This document shows, piece after piece, positions 36,347 through 46,812 of a stretch of DNA of 64,000 nucleotides. Under the pieces are notes generated by a model. It did no database searches, was not told where the DNA came from, and worked only from the letters and a program-made list of their open reading frames with translations. The stretch comes from an uncultured Clostridium sp. Its GTDB lineage: Bacteria; Bacillota_A; Clostridia; TANB77; CAG-508. The stretch's first letter is position 1. Every line of letters starts with the position of its first letter. The stretch covers positions 1 through 64,000 of the forward strand of contig CAKNIU010000002.1 of assembly GCA_930980675.1 (NCBI GenBank), read 5' to 3'. A program made the translations under genes and the position numbers.

Positions 36347-37474
36347 ATGATGAAAAAAGATAGAAACAATTTAAACGAAGTAGAAAATTCAAATAACGAA
36401 AATAGTAAAAATACTAAAAAAGCTAAAAATAAATCAAAACATAAAGCTATAAAAATAATAGGTATAATAGTTCTAATTATTATACTTATTTGTGTAGCTT
36501 TATTTTTTGCGGCAAATGGCTTTATAAATTCTAAACTAAATAAAATGCAATATGAACCTATAACAAACAATTTAAATGAACTAGGAATAGATGAGGCATC
36601 TAATTCTGATTCTCAAATGAGTAAGTTTAGAAATATTGCAATACTTGGTGTAGACTCAAGATATGATGATTATGACACAGTATATAGAACAGATTGCATA
36701 ATGATAGCTAGCATAAACACAGAAACAAGTGAATTACAATTATATTCTATTTATAGAGATACATATGTGCAAATGGAATTAGATGGAGAAATAATTTTAG
36801 ACAAAATAAACCATGCATACTATAATGGTGTGGAAAACACTTTAAAAACAATAAATGAGAATCTAGACCTAAATATAACCGAATATGCAATGGCCGACTT
36901 TACAGCAGTAGTTGATTTAGTAGATAGTGTAGGTGGAATAGACATAGACATAGATTCAGAAGAAATACAATTTATAAATGACTACATCAAAGATGTAACA
37001 AAAGTTACTGGAAAAGAAGCAGAGAATATTACAAAAACAGGTCTAAATCATTTAAACGGTGTACAAGCCATGTCATATTGTAGAATAAGATATACAACAG
37101 GTTTAGATTATAAAAGAACCGAAAGAATGAGAGAAGTTCTTGGAAAAGTTGCAGAAAAAATAAAAGCGATGGATCTGGGACAAATTAATAACTTATTGGA
37201 TGATTTCTTACCAAAAATAAAAACAAACCTTACAGCAAATGATATAAAAAGCTTAATACCTATGGCATTATCACTTAAGGTAAAAGATTCATTCGGATGG
37301 CCATATACAACTACAGGTGTTTGGATGAGAGGCGACTTTTATGGTCCAGCAACAACACTAGAAAGTAATGTAAAAAGGCTACATGAGGAAGTTTATGGAC
37401 AAACAAATTATGTGGTACCAGAAAGTATAATAGAAATAAGTAATAAAATAATTGAAGATACAGGAGTGCAATAA
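36347..37474 (+). CDS. LytR-CpsA-Psr family ligase, copy 2
   Basis: A 375-residue paralogue of the LCP protein at 34389, with the same layout: Lys/Asn-rich cytoplasmic N-terminus, one membrane helix (about 36-57), then AILGVDSRYDDYD, RTDCIMIASINTETSELQLYSIYRDTYVQ, AVVDLVDSVGGIDIDI and LNGVQAMSYCRIRYTTGLDYKRTERMREVL. Both copies end in the same GQT(N/D)Y then ISN-I-I--TG(V/I)Q pattern. The pair may serve two glycans or two attachment sites. Confidence 0.93.
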   Translation: MMKKDRNNLNEVENSNNENSKNTKKAKNKSKHKAIKIIGIIVLIIILICVALFFAANGFINSKLNKMQYEPITNNLNELGIDEASNSDSQMSKFRNIAILGVDSRYDDYDTVYRTDCIMIASINTETSELQLYSIYRDTYVQMELDGEIILDKINHAYYNGVENTLKTINENLDLNITEYAMADFTAVVDLVDSVGGIDIDIDSEEIQFINDYIKDVTKVTGKEAENITKTGLNHLNGVQAMSYCRIRYTTGLDYKRTERMREVLGKVAEKIKAMDLGQINNLLDDFLPKIKTNLTANDIKSLIPMALSLKVKDSFGWPYTTTGVWMRGDFYGPATTLESNVKRLHEEVYGQTNYVVPESIIEISNKIIEDTGVQ

Positions 37475-37530
37475 GCACTACATAAGTAAACAATCAATGA
37501 ATAGTAGACAGAGAAAGGAAGAAAGTTAAA

Positions 37531-38700
37531 ATGAAAATAGCAGTAGCAGGAACAGGATATGTAGGATTGTCTTTAGCAACTTTATTAAGTCAAAATAACG
37601 AAGTTTGGGCATTGGATATTATTCCTGAAAAAGTAGAAAAAATAAATAAAAGAATATCACCAATACAAGATGAGTATATAGAAAAGTTTTTTAAAGAAAA
37701 AAGCTTGAATCTAAAAGCAACATTAGACTATAAAGAGGCATTTAAAGATGCAAAATATGTAATAATTAGTACACCAACTAATTATGATGAAGAAAAGAAT
37801 TTTTTTGATACATCTAGTGTAGAAGACATTATAGAAAAGGTAAAATCAATTAATGATAAAAACATTACTATGGTTGTAAAATCTACAATACCAGTAGGAT
37901 ATATAGAAAAAGTTAAAGAAAAATATCAAATTGATAATATATTTTTCTCACCTGAATTTTTAAGAGAAGGAAAAGCTTTATATGATAATCTTTATCCTTC
38001 AAGAATTATAGTTGGGGAAAAAAGCCAAAGAGCAAAAACTTTCGCAAATTTATTGGTGGAATCAGCAGAAAAAGAAAATATAGATGTTTTATATATGAAT
38101 AATACAGAGGCAGAAGCTGTAAAATTGTTTGCAAATACATATTTGGCTTTAAGGGTGGCATATTTTAACGAACTTGATACATATGCGGAGAAAAAAGGAT
38201 TAGATGCAAGTGAAATTATTCAAGGGGTATGTTTAGATCCTAGAATAGGAACTCATTACAACAATCCATCATTTGGATATGGAGGATATTGCTTACCAAA
38301 AGACACAAAACAGTTACTTGCAAATTATAAGGACGTACCACAAAATTTAATAGAAGCAATAGTAAAATCTAATGCAACTAGAAAACAATTTATAGCAGAT
38401 GATGTTTTGAAAACAAATCCTAAAGTTATTGGAATATATAGGCTAACAATGAAATCGGGTTCAGATAATTTTAGATCAAGTGCTATACAGGATATTATAA
38501 ATATATTAAAAGAGTATAAAAAAGAAATTTTAATTTATGAGCCAACATTGAATGAAGAAGAATTTAATGGTTGCAAAGTAACTAATGACTTAGACTCTTT
38601 TAAAGAAAACTCTGATATTATAATGGCAAATAGAGTAGCAGAAGAATTAAAAGATGTTAAGAAAAAGGTTTACACAAGAGATATATTTAATAAGGATTAG
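37531..38700 (+). CDS. ugd: UDP-glucose 6-dehydrogenase family protein
   Basis: Oxidises a UDP-hexose to UDP-hexuronic acid with two NAD. N-terminal Rossmann motif [14 protein letters not shown], then the middle [17 protein letters not shown] and the substrate loop [21 protein letters not shown]. Catalytic Cys254 is in [15 protein letters not shown]. The 389 residues fit the short streptococcal HasB-like form. The product, UDP-glucuronate in most relatives, would put uronic acid in the polysaccharide; UDP-ManNAc dehydrogenases are an alternative. It sits after the priming and LCP genes. Confidence 0.92.
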   Translation: MKIAVAGTGYVGLSLATLLSQNNEVWALDIIPEKVEKINKRISPIQDEYIEKFFKEKSLNLKATLDYKEAFKDAKYVIISTPTNYDEEKNFFDTSSVEDIIEKVKSINDKNITMVVKSTIPVGYIEKVKEKYQIDNIFFSPEFLREGKALYDNLYPSRIIVGEKSQRAKTFANLLVESAEKENIDVLYMNNTEAEAVKLFANTYLALRVAYFNELDTYAEKKGLDASEIIQGVCLDPRIGTHYNNPSFGYGGYCLPKDTKQLLANYKDVPQNLIEAIVKSNATRKQFIADDVLKTNPKVIGIYRLTMKSGSDNFRSSAIQDIINILKEYKKEILIYEPTLNEEEFNGCKVTNDLDSFKENSDIIMANRVAEELKDVKKKVYTRDIFNKD

Positions 38701-38740
38701 AAATAAGCATTATAAAATGAACTAAAAAGGGGAGTAAAAA

Positions 38741-40156
38741 ATGGAGTTTTCATCTACAGTATTTTTATTTATATTTTTACCATTACTATTATTAATTTAT
38801 TATTGTAAATTAATAAAAAGTATTAAAGTAAAAAATATAATTTTATTGATAGCAAGTTTGCTATTTTATGCATATGGAGAACCAATATATGTAGTTGTAA
38901 TGATAGGTTCAATAATAGTAAACTACTTTATAGGAATTTTTATTGATAAATATAAAGATAAGAAAAAAACAAAGAAAACATTTTTAGTACTAGGAATAAT
39001 TTTTAATGTATTGTTGTTAGTATGTTTTAAGTATCTAAACTTTATATTTGATAACTTATCATTATTATTTAATAAAGACTTGCTAGCTTATGACATAGCA
39101 TTACCTATTGGAATATCTTTTTATACTTTTTCTATATTGTCATATTTAATAGATGTATATAGAGGAGACGCAAAAGTACAAAACAATATATTAAATGTAG
39201 CATTATATGTAACTTTGTTTGCAAAATTAACACAAGGACCTATAGTTAGATACAATGATATTTCAGATGAGCTAACTAATAGAAAATATAGCTCAAAGGA
39301 TTTTACTCAGGGTGTTGTAAGATTTATAGTAGGTTTAGCAAAGAAAGTTATGCTAAGTAACTATGTTGCAATAATTGCAAACAACTGCTTTATGACAGAA
39401 GATTTATCTGTTGGCTTAGCATGGTTAGGTGCAATTGCTTATACTTTCCAAATATATTTTGATTTTTCAGGATATTCAGACATGGCAATTGGCTTAGGCA
39501 AAATGTTTGGATTCCACTTTGCAGAAAACTTTGATTATCCATATATGTCAGGTTCTATAACTGAATTTTGGAGGAGATGGCATATATCACTAGGAATGTG
39601 GTTTAGAAATTATGTATATATTCCACTTGGAGGAAATAGAGCAAAAAAGCCTAGATTAATATTGAACTTACTTGTTGTATGGTTACTTACAGGAATATGG
39701 CATGGAGCTAATTGGACATTTATAATTTGGGGATTATTATATTTTGTATTATTAGTAATAGAAAAATTTACAAACCTACATAAAAATGAAAAGTTTACAA
39801 AAACAATAGGACATGTATATACGTTATTATTTGTAATAATAGGATGGGTATTCTTTAGGTCAAATGATATACAATCCGCTATTTCATATTTAGGAACAAT
39901 GTTTGGAGTGGGGGCAAATGGAGTTGTAGGAGCAGCCTTAATTGAATATTTGAAAGAAAGCTGGTTTGTATTAATAGCTTGCATAATAGCATCATTCCCA
40001 ATAATAAAGAGTATACAAAAGTTATTTGAAAAACGTAAGGTAAATAAAACTGTTGTAAGTATAATTCAAGCTATATGTTTATGTATATTATTTGTTCTAG
40101 CAATATCAATATGTGTAAGTAATACATATAGCCCATCTGTATATTTTAATTTCTAA
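38741..40156 (+). CDS. MBOAT-family O-acyltransferase (AlgI/DltB-like)
   Basis: A polytopic membrane protein of 471 residues that passes acetyl (or other acyl) groups across the membrane for glycan O-acylation. Family motifs: LPIGISFYTFSILSYLIDVYRG, FSGYSDMAIGLGKMFGF, WRRWHISLGMWFRNYVYIPLGG, and LLTGIWHGANWTFIIWG with the invariant His321. It is directly followed by a DHHW-type protein, the same pairing as AlgI with AlgJ/AlgX in alginate acetylation. GGGGAG precedes the ATG. Confidence 0.95.
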   Translation: MEFSSTVFLFIFLPLLLLIYYCKLIKSIKVKNIILLIASLLFYAYGEPIYVVVMIGSIIVNYFIGIFIDKYKDKKKTKKTFLVLGIIFNVLLLVCFKYLNFIFDNLSLLFNKDLLAYDIALPIGISFYTFSILSYLIDVYRGDAKVQNNILNVALYVTLFAKLTQGPIVRYNDISDELTNRKYSSKDFTQGVVRFIVGLAKKVMLSNYVAIIANNCFMTEDLSVGLAWLGAIAYTFQIYFDFSGYSDMAIGLGKMFGFHFAENFDYPYMSGSITEFWRRWHISLGMWFRNYVYIPLGGNRAKKPRLILNLLVVWLLTGIWHGANWTFIIWGLLYFVLLVIEKFTNLHKNEKFTKTIGHVYTLLFVIIGWVFFRSNDIQSAISYLGTMFGVGANGVVGAALIEYLKESWFVLIACIIASFPIIKSIQKLFEKRKVNKTVVSIIQAICLCILFVLAISICVSNTYSPSVYFNF

Positions 40157-40211
40157 TAAGTTAATTATTTATTATAGGAAATTAAATACATTTTAGAAAG
40201 GATAATATGTT

Positions 40212-41549
40212 ATGCAAGAAGATGATAAAATATTAAAAGTTGTAACTAGGATTTTTATAGCAATATTTATTGTTATATTTATTACTATAATGATAAGATT
40301 TTTAGCTAAAAATGTACTAGTTGATATGATGAATATAGATAATACAATTGTACATACAATAGCTGGAGATGATGAAAAAAATGATTTAGTACAGATTGGA
40401 TGGGACAAGGAATATCCTATTGAGAGTTTTAAAACGAATGACATAGAGAGTAAAACATTAAATAATAATTTAATAGAAAAATACAATGGAGTAATTAACA
40501 AGATAGAGAAACAATTAGAAAAATATTCGAGTGATTTTCTTTTTAAATATGAAAAGATAGTTGAAATTGCAAAAAAATATGAAAAAATAATAAATTGGAA
40601 TTTGATTACACTAAACGATGTAAATACTCCTATATATATACAAGATGGCTATTGGAGTATAGTTAATACTAAAGAAGATTATGGAAATGAAGCAAAAAAT
40701 ATAATAGAATTTTATAACTATTTGAATGAAAGAGATATTGATTTAATATATATACAAGCTCCTAAGAAGACACAAGATTATAAAGACGGAATGTTTAATA
40801 TATATACAGATTATTCAGATGAAAACATTGATAATTTAATAAATGAATTAAAAGAAAATAAAATTAATGTATTAGACCTAAGAGAAAAAATTAGAGAAGA
40901 TAAAATAGAACCAAGAACGTTATTTTTTAAAACAGATCATCATTGGACTCCACAAGCTACAATCTGGGCTATTAATCATATAGTAGATAAATTAAATAAT
41001 GACTGGAATATGAATATCAATAAGAAATTGTATAAAATTGAAAATTATTATATAATTAATTATAATAATTCTTGTTTAGGATCAGAAGGTAGGAAAGTTA
41101 CATTGGCAAAAGCAGATACGGAAGATTTTGATATAGTTTTACCGAATTTTAAAACTAATATAGAAGTAACAATTCCTGAAAAAAATATTCATAATAAAGT
41201 AGGAGATGTTTGGAATACACTTTTTGACAAAGAAAAATTAAAAAAAAGAAGTTATTATGATTCTTCAGAATATGAAGCGTATGGATATGGAAGTGTGTCG
41301 TTATTGCATGCGAAGAATAATGATGCAAAAGATAGTGAAAGGATATTATTATTAGCCGACTCGTTTTCTGGAACTTTAACTCCATATTTATCTTTAGGAG
41401 TTAATGATATATACAGATTGGACTTAAGAAAATTTGATGGAAGTGTAAAATCTTTTATTGAAAAAAATAATATAACAAAAGTTATCATGTTATACTATCC
41501 AGGAATTTTTCAAGATAATACAGGAAAACAATTGTTGGAATATAAATAA
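40212..41549 (+). CDS. DHHW/AlgX-AlgJ-like extracellular acetyltransferase partner
   Basis: A 445-residue protein with an N-terminal signal-anchor (about 10-36) and an extracellular SGNH-like domain. FKTDHHWTPQATIWAINHI holds the Asp-His pair of the DHHW family. ILLLADSFSGTLTPYLSLG holds the Ser-containing motif that, in AlgX/AlgJ relatives, carries the acetyl group. The C-terminal KSFIEKNNITKVIMLYYP completes the fold. With the adjacent MBOAT gene it forms a likely O-acetylation machine for the polysaccharide. AAAGGA lies upstream of the ATG. Confidence 0.85.
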   Translation: MQEDDKILKVVTRIFIAIFIVIFITIMIRFLAKNVLVDMMNIDNTIVHTIAGDDEKNDLVQIGWDKEYPIESFKTNDIESKTLNNNLIEKYNGVINKIEKQLEKYSSDFLFKYEKIVEIAKKYEKIINWNLITLNDVNTPIYIQDGYWSIVNTKEDYGNEAKNIIEFYNYLNERDIDLIYIQAPKKTQDYKDGMFNIYTDYSDENIDNLINELKENKINVLDLREKIREDKIEPRTLFFKTDHHWTPQATIWAINHIVDKLNNDWNMNINKKLYKIENYYIINYNNSCLGSEGRKVTLAKADTEDFDIVLPNFKTNIEVTIPEKNIHNKVGDVWNTLFDKEKLKKRSYYDSSEYEAYGYGSVSLLHAKNNDAKDSERILLLADSFSGTLTPYLSLGVNDIYRLDLRKFDGSVKSFIEKNNITKVIMLYYPGIFQDNTGKQLLEYK

Positions 41550-41569
41550 TAATAAGGGAAGAAATTATT

Positions 41570-42775
41570 GTGAAAATACTAATTGTAAATAAGTTTTTAT
41601 ATCCTAAAGGTGGTGCAGAGACATATACCTTAAAAATAGGAGAAGAATTAAAAAAAAGAGGAAATGAAGTACAATATTTTGGAATGTACGATAAAAAAAA
41701 TACTGTTGGAAATAAGCTAAATTTATACACAAGAAATATGAACTTCCATAGTAAAAGAATCTCTAGAGTGTTATATCCTTTTAAAATTATATATTCATTT
41801 GAAGCAAAAAGAAAAATGAAGAGGATAATAAAGGATTTAGAGCCAGATATAATTCATTTAAATAATATTAATTTTCAACTGACTCCTTCTATAATAGATA
41901 TAGCATATAAGATGAAAATACCGATAGTTCAAACAGTACATGATTATCAAATGATATGTCCTAATCATTTTTTATATAATTGGAAAGAAAAATGTATTTG
42001 TGAGAAATGTATAAAAGGGAGTAAGTGGAATTGTGCAAAATACAATTGTATACATAATAGTAAATTAAAAAGTATTATTGGAAGTTTGGAAGGTATACTA
42101 TATTCAAAAATACTAAAAACATATTCGAAAGTAAGTTTATACATTTGTCCGAGCAAATTTTTGGAGGAAAAATTATTAGAAAGTGATATTTACAAAGGTA
42201 AAACAGCTACATTATGTAATTTTATTGAGTTAAATAAGAATTATAAAGTTAGCCAAAAAGATGATTATATATTATATTTTGGCAGATTATCAGAAGAAAA
42301 AGGGTTATTGGAATTATTAGAAACAATGCAAAAATTACCTAACATTAAATTGAAAATTGCTGGAACTGGACCATTAGAAAATATTATAAAAACAGAAGGT
42401 AATATAGAATATGTAGGATTTAAAACAGGAGAAGAATTAAAAGATCTTATTTCAAAAGCTAAGTTTGCTATTTATCCATCAGTATGGTATGAAAATTGCC
42501 CATTATCTATTTTAGAAGCCGAAAGTTATGGAACACCGGTAATTACCGGAAACTATGGTGGAATGAAAGAATTGGTCGAAAATGGAAAAACGGGAATTTT
42601 AGTTAATGAAATAAATTCTAATACTTTAAAAAATATTATGGAAAAATTATATAACAACAATAAAAAAATTGAAGAAATGTCCCAAAATTGCATCGCTAAA
42701 AGGAATAAAATGTTGACCATGGAACAATATGTAGAAGAATTGATGAAATTATATGAAAAAATAAATAAAAAGTAA
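41570..42775 (+). CDS. GT4 family glycosyltransferase
   Basis: A 401-residue retaining GT-B glycosyltransferase: KILIVNKFLYPKGGAETYTL at the N-terminus, PIVQTVHDYQMICP, a Cys-rich stretch (CICEKCIKG, CAKYNC) often seen in this subgroup, YFGRLSEEKGLLELLE, and the donor site WYENCPLSILEAESYGTPVITGNYGG. It starts with GTG 41570, eight bases after AAGGGAAG. Acceptor and donor sugars are unknown. It follows the DHHW gene by 20 bases. Confidence 0.9.
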   Translation: MKILIVNKFLYPKGGAETYTLKIGEELKKRGNEVQYFGMYDKKNTVGNKLNLYTRNMNFHSKRISRVLYPFKIIYSFEAKRKMKRIIKDLEPDIIHLNNINFQLTPSIIDIAYKMKIPIVQTVHDYQMICPNHFLYNWKEKCICEKCIKGSKWNCAKYNCIHNSKLKSIIGSLEGILYSKILKTYSKVSLYICPSKFLEEKLLESDIYKGKTATLCNFIELNKNYKVSQKDDYILYFGRLSEEKGLLELLETMQKLPNIKLKIAGTGPLENIIKTEGNIEYVGFKTGEELKDLISKAKFAIYPSVWYENCPLSILEAESYGTPVITGNYGGMKELVENGKTGILVNEINSNTLKNIMEKLYNNNKKIEEMSQNCIAKRNKMLTMEQYVEELMKLYEKINKK

Positions 42776-42858
42776 AATATTGAATATAGTATTTGTTCTA
42801 TGTATATATTTGGAGGTGCAATAAAATGCAAAAGGCTAAGTAAAGGTGAAAGAAGAGA

Positions 42859-43392
42859 ATGCAAAAATTAAAAAGATTATTATTAATTATAAGATTATTA
42901 TTTACCAATAATGGTTGGAAGAAGGCAAAATTACTAAAGAAACATAATGTGTTTTATAATATGGGTGAAAATTGTTATTATCATCCATATATAATACCAT
43001 CAGAGCCTAAATTAATATATTTACATGATAATGTTTTTATATCTTCAGGGGTTAGATTGATTACTCATTCAGCAGTTTCGTGTGTATTTAATAGAGAGGA
43101 TAAAAACCATCATTTTATATTTAAAAAAGGTAAAATAGAAATAGGTTCAAATGTCTATATAGGTGCAGATGCAATAATAAATTTTGGAGTTACTATAGGT
43201 AATAATTCTATAATTGCTGCAGGTGCAGTTGTCACAAAAGATGTTCCAGAAAATTCAATTGTTGGTGGTGTACCAGCTAAGGTTATTGGTAGCTATGAAG
43301 AATCTAAAAAGAAACATTTAGAATGGCAAAAAAGGTTCAAAAATGATAGTGATGTAGAAGAAATAGTTAAGAAAGAATTTGAAAAAAAATAA
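42859..43392 (+). CDS. left-handed beta-helix acyltransferase
   Basis: A 177-residue CysE/LacA/NodL-type acetyltransferase. Hexapeptide repeats are seen in [52 protein letters not shown]; the substrate loop [12 protein letters not shown] precedes them. It probably O- or N-acetylates a sugar nucleotide or lipid-linked sugar in the cytoplasm. It is the second of three acylation systems in the locus. A non-coding remnant ATG of six codons precedes it at 42825. Confidence 0.9.
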   Translation: MQKLKRLLLIIRLLFTNNGWKKAKLLKKHNVFYNMGENCYYHPYIIPSEPKLIYLHDNVFISSGVRLITHSAVSCVFNREDKNHHFIFKKGKIEIGSNVYIGADAIINFGVTIGNNSIIAAGAVVTKDVPENSIVGGVPAKVIGSYEESKKKHLEWQKRFKNDSDVEEIVKKEFEKK

Positions 43393-43415
43393 AAATGATA
43401 TTTTAGGAGAAGAGC

Positions 43416-44531
43416 ATGAAGATAGCAATGATTGGTCACAAACGTATTCCTTCGAGAGAAGGAGGAGTAGAAATAGTTGTTGAAGAGTTATCTACAAGAC
43501 TTGTGAAAGATGGATATCAAGTGGATGTATATAATAGAAAAGGAAAGAATGTCCAAGATAAAAGTGCTGACAAAGAAAACAGAAAAATAAAAAATTATAA
43601 AGGTGTAAAAATAATAACAGTACCAACTATTAATAAAAAAGGAATTGATGCTCTATTATATAGTATCTTAGCTACACTCAGAGCATTGTTTGGGCATTAT
43701 GATGTAATACATTACCATGCAGAAGGTTCTTGTGCAATGCTATGGCTACCTCATTTGTTTGGAATACGAACAGTTGCAACAATCCATGGACTTGATTGGC
43801 AAAGGTCTAAATGGGGGGGAATAGCAGCAAAATATATAAAATTTGGAGAAAAAGTTGCAGCGAAATATGCAGATGAAATTATTGTATTATCAAAAAATAT
43901 TGAAAAATATTTTTTAAATACATATAATAGGAATACAGTTTTTATCCCTAATGGAGTTAATAAGCCAACATTAAGAAAAGCCAAAATTATAAAAGAAAAA
44001 TATGGTTTAGGTAAAGATGAATATATATTATTTTTGGCAAGAATAGTACCTGAAAAGGGATTGCACTATTTAATAGAAGCATATAAACAAATTAATACAG
44101 ACAAAAAGCTTGTAATTGCTGGTGGAGCTAGTCATACTAATGATTATTTAAATAAAATTAAAGAAATGGTTAAAGGTAATCCTAATATTATTATGACAGG
44201 ATTTGTACAAGGTTTAGAACTTGAAGAACTTTATAGCAATTGTTATTTGTATTGTTTACCAAGTGATATAGAAGGAATGCCACTTTCTCTTTTAGAAGCA
44301 ATGAGTTATGGTTGTAGATGCTTGGTAAGTGATATAAATGAAAATACTCAACTAATTCATGATGATTTTATGAAATTTAAAAAATCAGATATAAATGATT
44401 TAAAGAGAGCATTGTCAAGGAATTTAATAGAAAATAAAAAGAAAAATTATCATTATGATGAAATATTAGATAAATACTATAATTGGAATATAATTACAAA
44501 TAAATATGAAAAAATATATACTCATAAGTGA
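43416..44531 (+). CDS. GT4 glycosyltransferase with DUF1972-type N-terminus (rhamnosyltransferase-like)
   Basis: A 371-residue GT-B enzyme. The start KIAMIGHKRIPSREGGVEIVVEELSTRL is the DUF1972 pattern found in rhamnosyltransferases of streptococcal cell-wall polysaccharides. FLARIVPEKGLHYLIEAYK and PSDIEGMPLSLLEAMSYGCRCL form the donor site. Rhamnose use is a guess from the subfamily; no dTDP-rhamnose synthesis genes are in this window. It lies 23 bases after the acyltransferase gene. Confidence 0.88.
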   Translation: MKIAMIGHKRIPSREGGVEIVVEELSTRLVKDGYQVDVYNRKGKNVQDKSADKENRKIKNYKGVKIITVPTINKKGIDALLYSILATLRALFGHYDVIHYHAEGSCAMLWLPHLFGIRTVATIHGLDWQRSKWGGIAAKYIKFGEKVAAKYADEIIVLSKNIEKYFLNTYNRNTVFIPNGVNKPTLRKAKIIKEKYGLGKDEYILFLARIVPEKGLHYLIEAYKQINTDKKLVIAGGASHTNDYLNKIKEMVKGNPNIIMTGFVQGLELEELYSNCYLYCLPSDIEGMPLSLLEAMSYGCRCLVSDINENTQLIHDDFMKFKKSDINDLKRALSRNLIENKKKNYHYDEILDKYYNWNIITNKYEKIYTHK

Positions 44532-44549
44532 AAGGAACATAAATAAAGT

Positions 44550-45737
44550 ATGAAAAGCTCAAAATATGCAAGGATTTATATAATTTTATTATATTTATTA
44601 GTATTGCAAAATCCTTTACAAAATTACATAAAAATTTTTCAATATTTTGATGAAGTTTTAGCACTAATGTTCTTTCCAATAGCTATTATATACTTAATAA
44701 GAAATAACGGAAAAATAAAAATTGAAAGAAAAGATATTATAATAGTAATCTGTTTAATAACTATTATTACAATTGGATTATTGGCTAACATAATTTATGA
44801 ATATCAAAGTTTAACTTATATACTAAGTGATCTGTTAGTTTTTTTAAAGTTTTTTTTAATGTATTTTAGTGTACAGATTATATTAAAAGGAAAGTTAAAT
44901 GGATATAACAAACTAATCAGTTTACATGTAAAAATAATAACTTTTACTTTATTTGCTTTATCTATAATTAATTATATTTTTAATTTTTGGCCACCTCAAT
45001 CATATCGATATGGTATAGGGGTAAACCAAATATGTTTTACACACCCTACAATGCTAGTTGCAGTGACTGTTGCTCTTATGTGCAATTTGGTGTATTTTAA
45101 ATATGAAAAAGAAAGATTTTATATTTTTACACTAATTATGCAAATTTTATTGATAATTAGTACTTTGAGAATGAAAGCAATAGCATTTGTAGTTGTTAGT
45201 ATTTTATTAATGATATATGTTTTGAAAGTTAACAAAAAAATAAAAGTATTAAATGTTTTATTAGTAGCAGGTATATGTATATTAATAAGTTATAATCAAA
45301 TTATATATTATTTTACTGACGATAGTTTTGCTAGGACTGCATTATTGGAAACTTCCTTTAAAATTGCAAATGACAAGTTTCCACTAGGAACAGGATTTGC
45401 CACTTTTGGCTCATTTTTTTCAGGGGTTAATTACTCACCAGTTTATGAACTTTATGGAATAAATAATATATGGGGGCTTAGAGAAGATAATCCAGCATTT
45501 ATAAGTGATACTTTTTGGCCAATGATTATAGGTCAATTTGGATACATAGGTACAATTTTATATATGATATGTATAATGCTAATATTTTTGAAAATACAAA
45601 AAAAATATGACAAAAGAAATAAAAACACTTATGTAGCTAAAATTTTGTGTTTAGTATATTTAGGTATTTCAAGTACTTCAGAATCTGCTTTTGTAAATTC
45701 ATTAGCAATTCTTTTGGCAGTATTATTAGCATTGTAA
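44550..45737 (+). CDS. O-antigen ligase/polymerase-like membrane protein
   Basis: A polytopic protein of 395 residues with about ten membrane helices and a large outer loop (about 255-325) carrying TSFKIANDKFPLGTGFATFGS and REDNPAFISDTFWPMIIGQFG. The LGTGFATFGS block followed by a loop with D and W residues fits the Wzy_C/WaaL family, which joins or polymerises lipid-linked glycans outside the membrane. It is probably the polymerase of the second part of the locus. Sequence conservation in the family is weak, so confidence is moderate. Confidence 0.75.
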   Translation: MKSSKYARIYIILLYLLVLQNPLQNYIKIFQYFDEVLALMFFPIAIIYLIRNNGKIKIERKDIIIVICLITIITIGLLANIIYEYQSLTYILSDLLVFLKFFLMYFSVQIILKGKLNGYNKLISLHVKIITFTLFALSIINYIFNFWPPQSYRYGIGVNQICFTHPTMLVAVTVALMCNLVYFKYEKERFYIFTLIMQILLIISTLRMKAIAFVVVSILLMIYVLKVNKKIKVLNVLLVAGICILISYNQIIYYFTDDSFARTALLETSFKIANDKFPLGTGFATFGSFFSGVNYSPVYELYGINNIWGLREDNPAFISDTFWPMIIGQFGYIGTILYMICIMLIFLKIQKKYDKRNKNTYVAKILCLVYLGISSTSESAFVNSLAILLAVLLAL

Positions 45738-45779
45738 AAACAAGTTTATTTAGATAAGATAGATAGAAAAGAGGAAAAA

Positions 45780-46763
45780 ATGGTATCGGTAATTATAACA
45801 ACATATAAAAGAGCAGACTTTTTAGAAAGAGCAATAGAAAGTGTATTAAATCAAAGTTATAAAGATTTTGAATTGATAGTAGTAGATGATAATGATAAAG
45901 AAACAGAATTTAGACATAAAGTAGAAGAATTAATGCAAAAATATGAAACTAATCCAAAAGTAATTTATATAAAACATGAAAAAAACAAAAATGGGGCTGC
46001 AGCTAGAAATACAGGAATAAAAGTAGCCAAAGGTGAATTTATTTCATTTTTGGATGATGATGACTATTATTTTAAGGATAGATTAAAGATTTTAGTATCC
46101 ACTTTAGAAAAATATAATGAATATAATGCAGCATATACATCAGTAATAAAAATCAGAAATAATAGAATTTACGAATATATTAATGCAAAAGATGATGGAA
46201 ATCTTGAATTCGAATTTTTGCAATTAAAGTCTTGCATTGGCACAGGAAGCAATATGTTCTTTAGAACTAAAGTATTAAAGCAATTAGGTGGATTTGATGA
46301 AAGCTTTATGAGACATCAAGATTTAGAAGTAATGGTAAGATTTTTTGAAAAAGGAAATATAATTAAAGCAATTGATAAAGTTCTAGTATTAAAAGATGAA
46401 GCAAGCAGAATAAATGCTCCTAATATAGAAAAGCAAATACAAAATGGCGAAAAATATTTAAATAGATTTGAAAGTAATATAAAAAATTATAAAGATAAAA
46501 GTAGTATAATATATGAGGAATGTTATTATCAAATGCTGAAATTTTGTGTAAGAAGTGGTGATAAGAAGAAAATAAAATTGATGAAAGAAAAATGTGAAAA
46601 ATATCACAAGTTATCATTTAGAAAAAAAATCAAATTACTAATATTGAACGCAAACAGATATGTAAACATTGAAGGTCTAAAAGATATAATAAATAATCAT
46701 AATATTATTAAAAAATTAGATAATGACGTAATTAATGAGATGAAGCAAAATCATTTTATATAG
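45780..46763 (+). CDS. GT2 family glycosyltransferase
   Basis: A 327-residue GT-A enzyme: VSVIITTYKRADFLERAIESVLNQSYKDFELIVVDDND, NGAAARNTGIKVAKGEFISFLDDDDYY (metal-binding Asp run), and CIGTGSNMFFRTKVLKQLGGFDESFMRHQDLEVMVR, the acceptor/base region. It is cytoplasmic, with a basic C-terminus that could touch the membrane. GAGG lies six bases before the ATG. Sugar specificity is unknown. Confidence 0.9.
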   Translation: MVSVIITTYKRADFLERAIESVLNQSYKDFELIVVDDNDKETEFRHKVEELMQKYETNPKVIYIKHEKNKNGAAARNTGIKVAKGEFISFLDDDDYYFKDRLKILVSTLEKYNEYNAAYTSVIKIRNNRIYEYINAKDDGNLEFEFLQLKSCIGTGSNMFFRTKVLKQLGGFDESFMRHQDLEVMVRFFEKGNIIKAIDKVLVLKDEASRINAPNIEKQIQNGEKYLNRFESNIKNYKDKSSIIYEECYYQMLKFCVRSGDKKKIKLMKEKCEKYHKLSFRKKIKLLILNANRYVNIEGLKDIINNHNIIKKLDNDVINEMKQNHFI

Positions 46764-46812
46764 AAGAAAGAAATAAATTAAAATCAAACTAAGTTTTCGG
46801 ATGGGGTGAATT

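Noticed and set aside
42825..42842. Six-codon ORF (ATGCAAAAGGCTAAGTAA) before the beta-helix acyltransferase gene
   Set aside because: It looks like a decayed duplicate of the real start (ATGCAAAAATTAAAA). It is too short to call.
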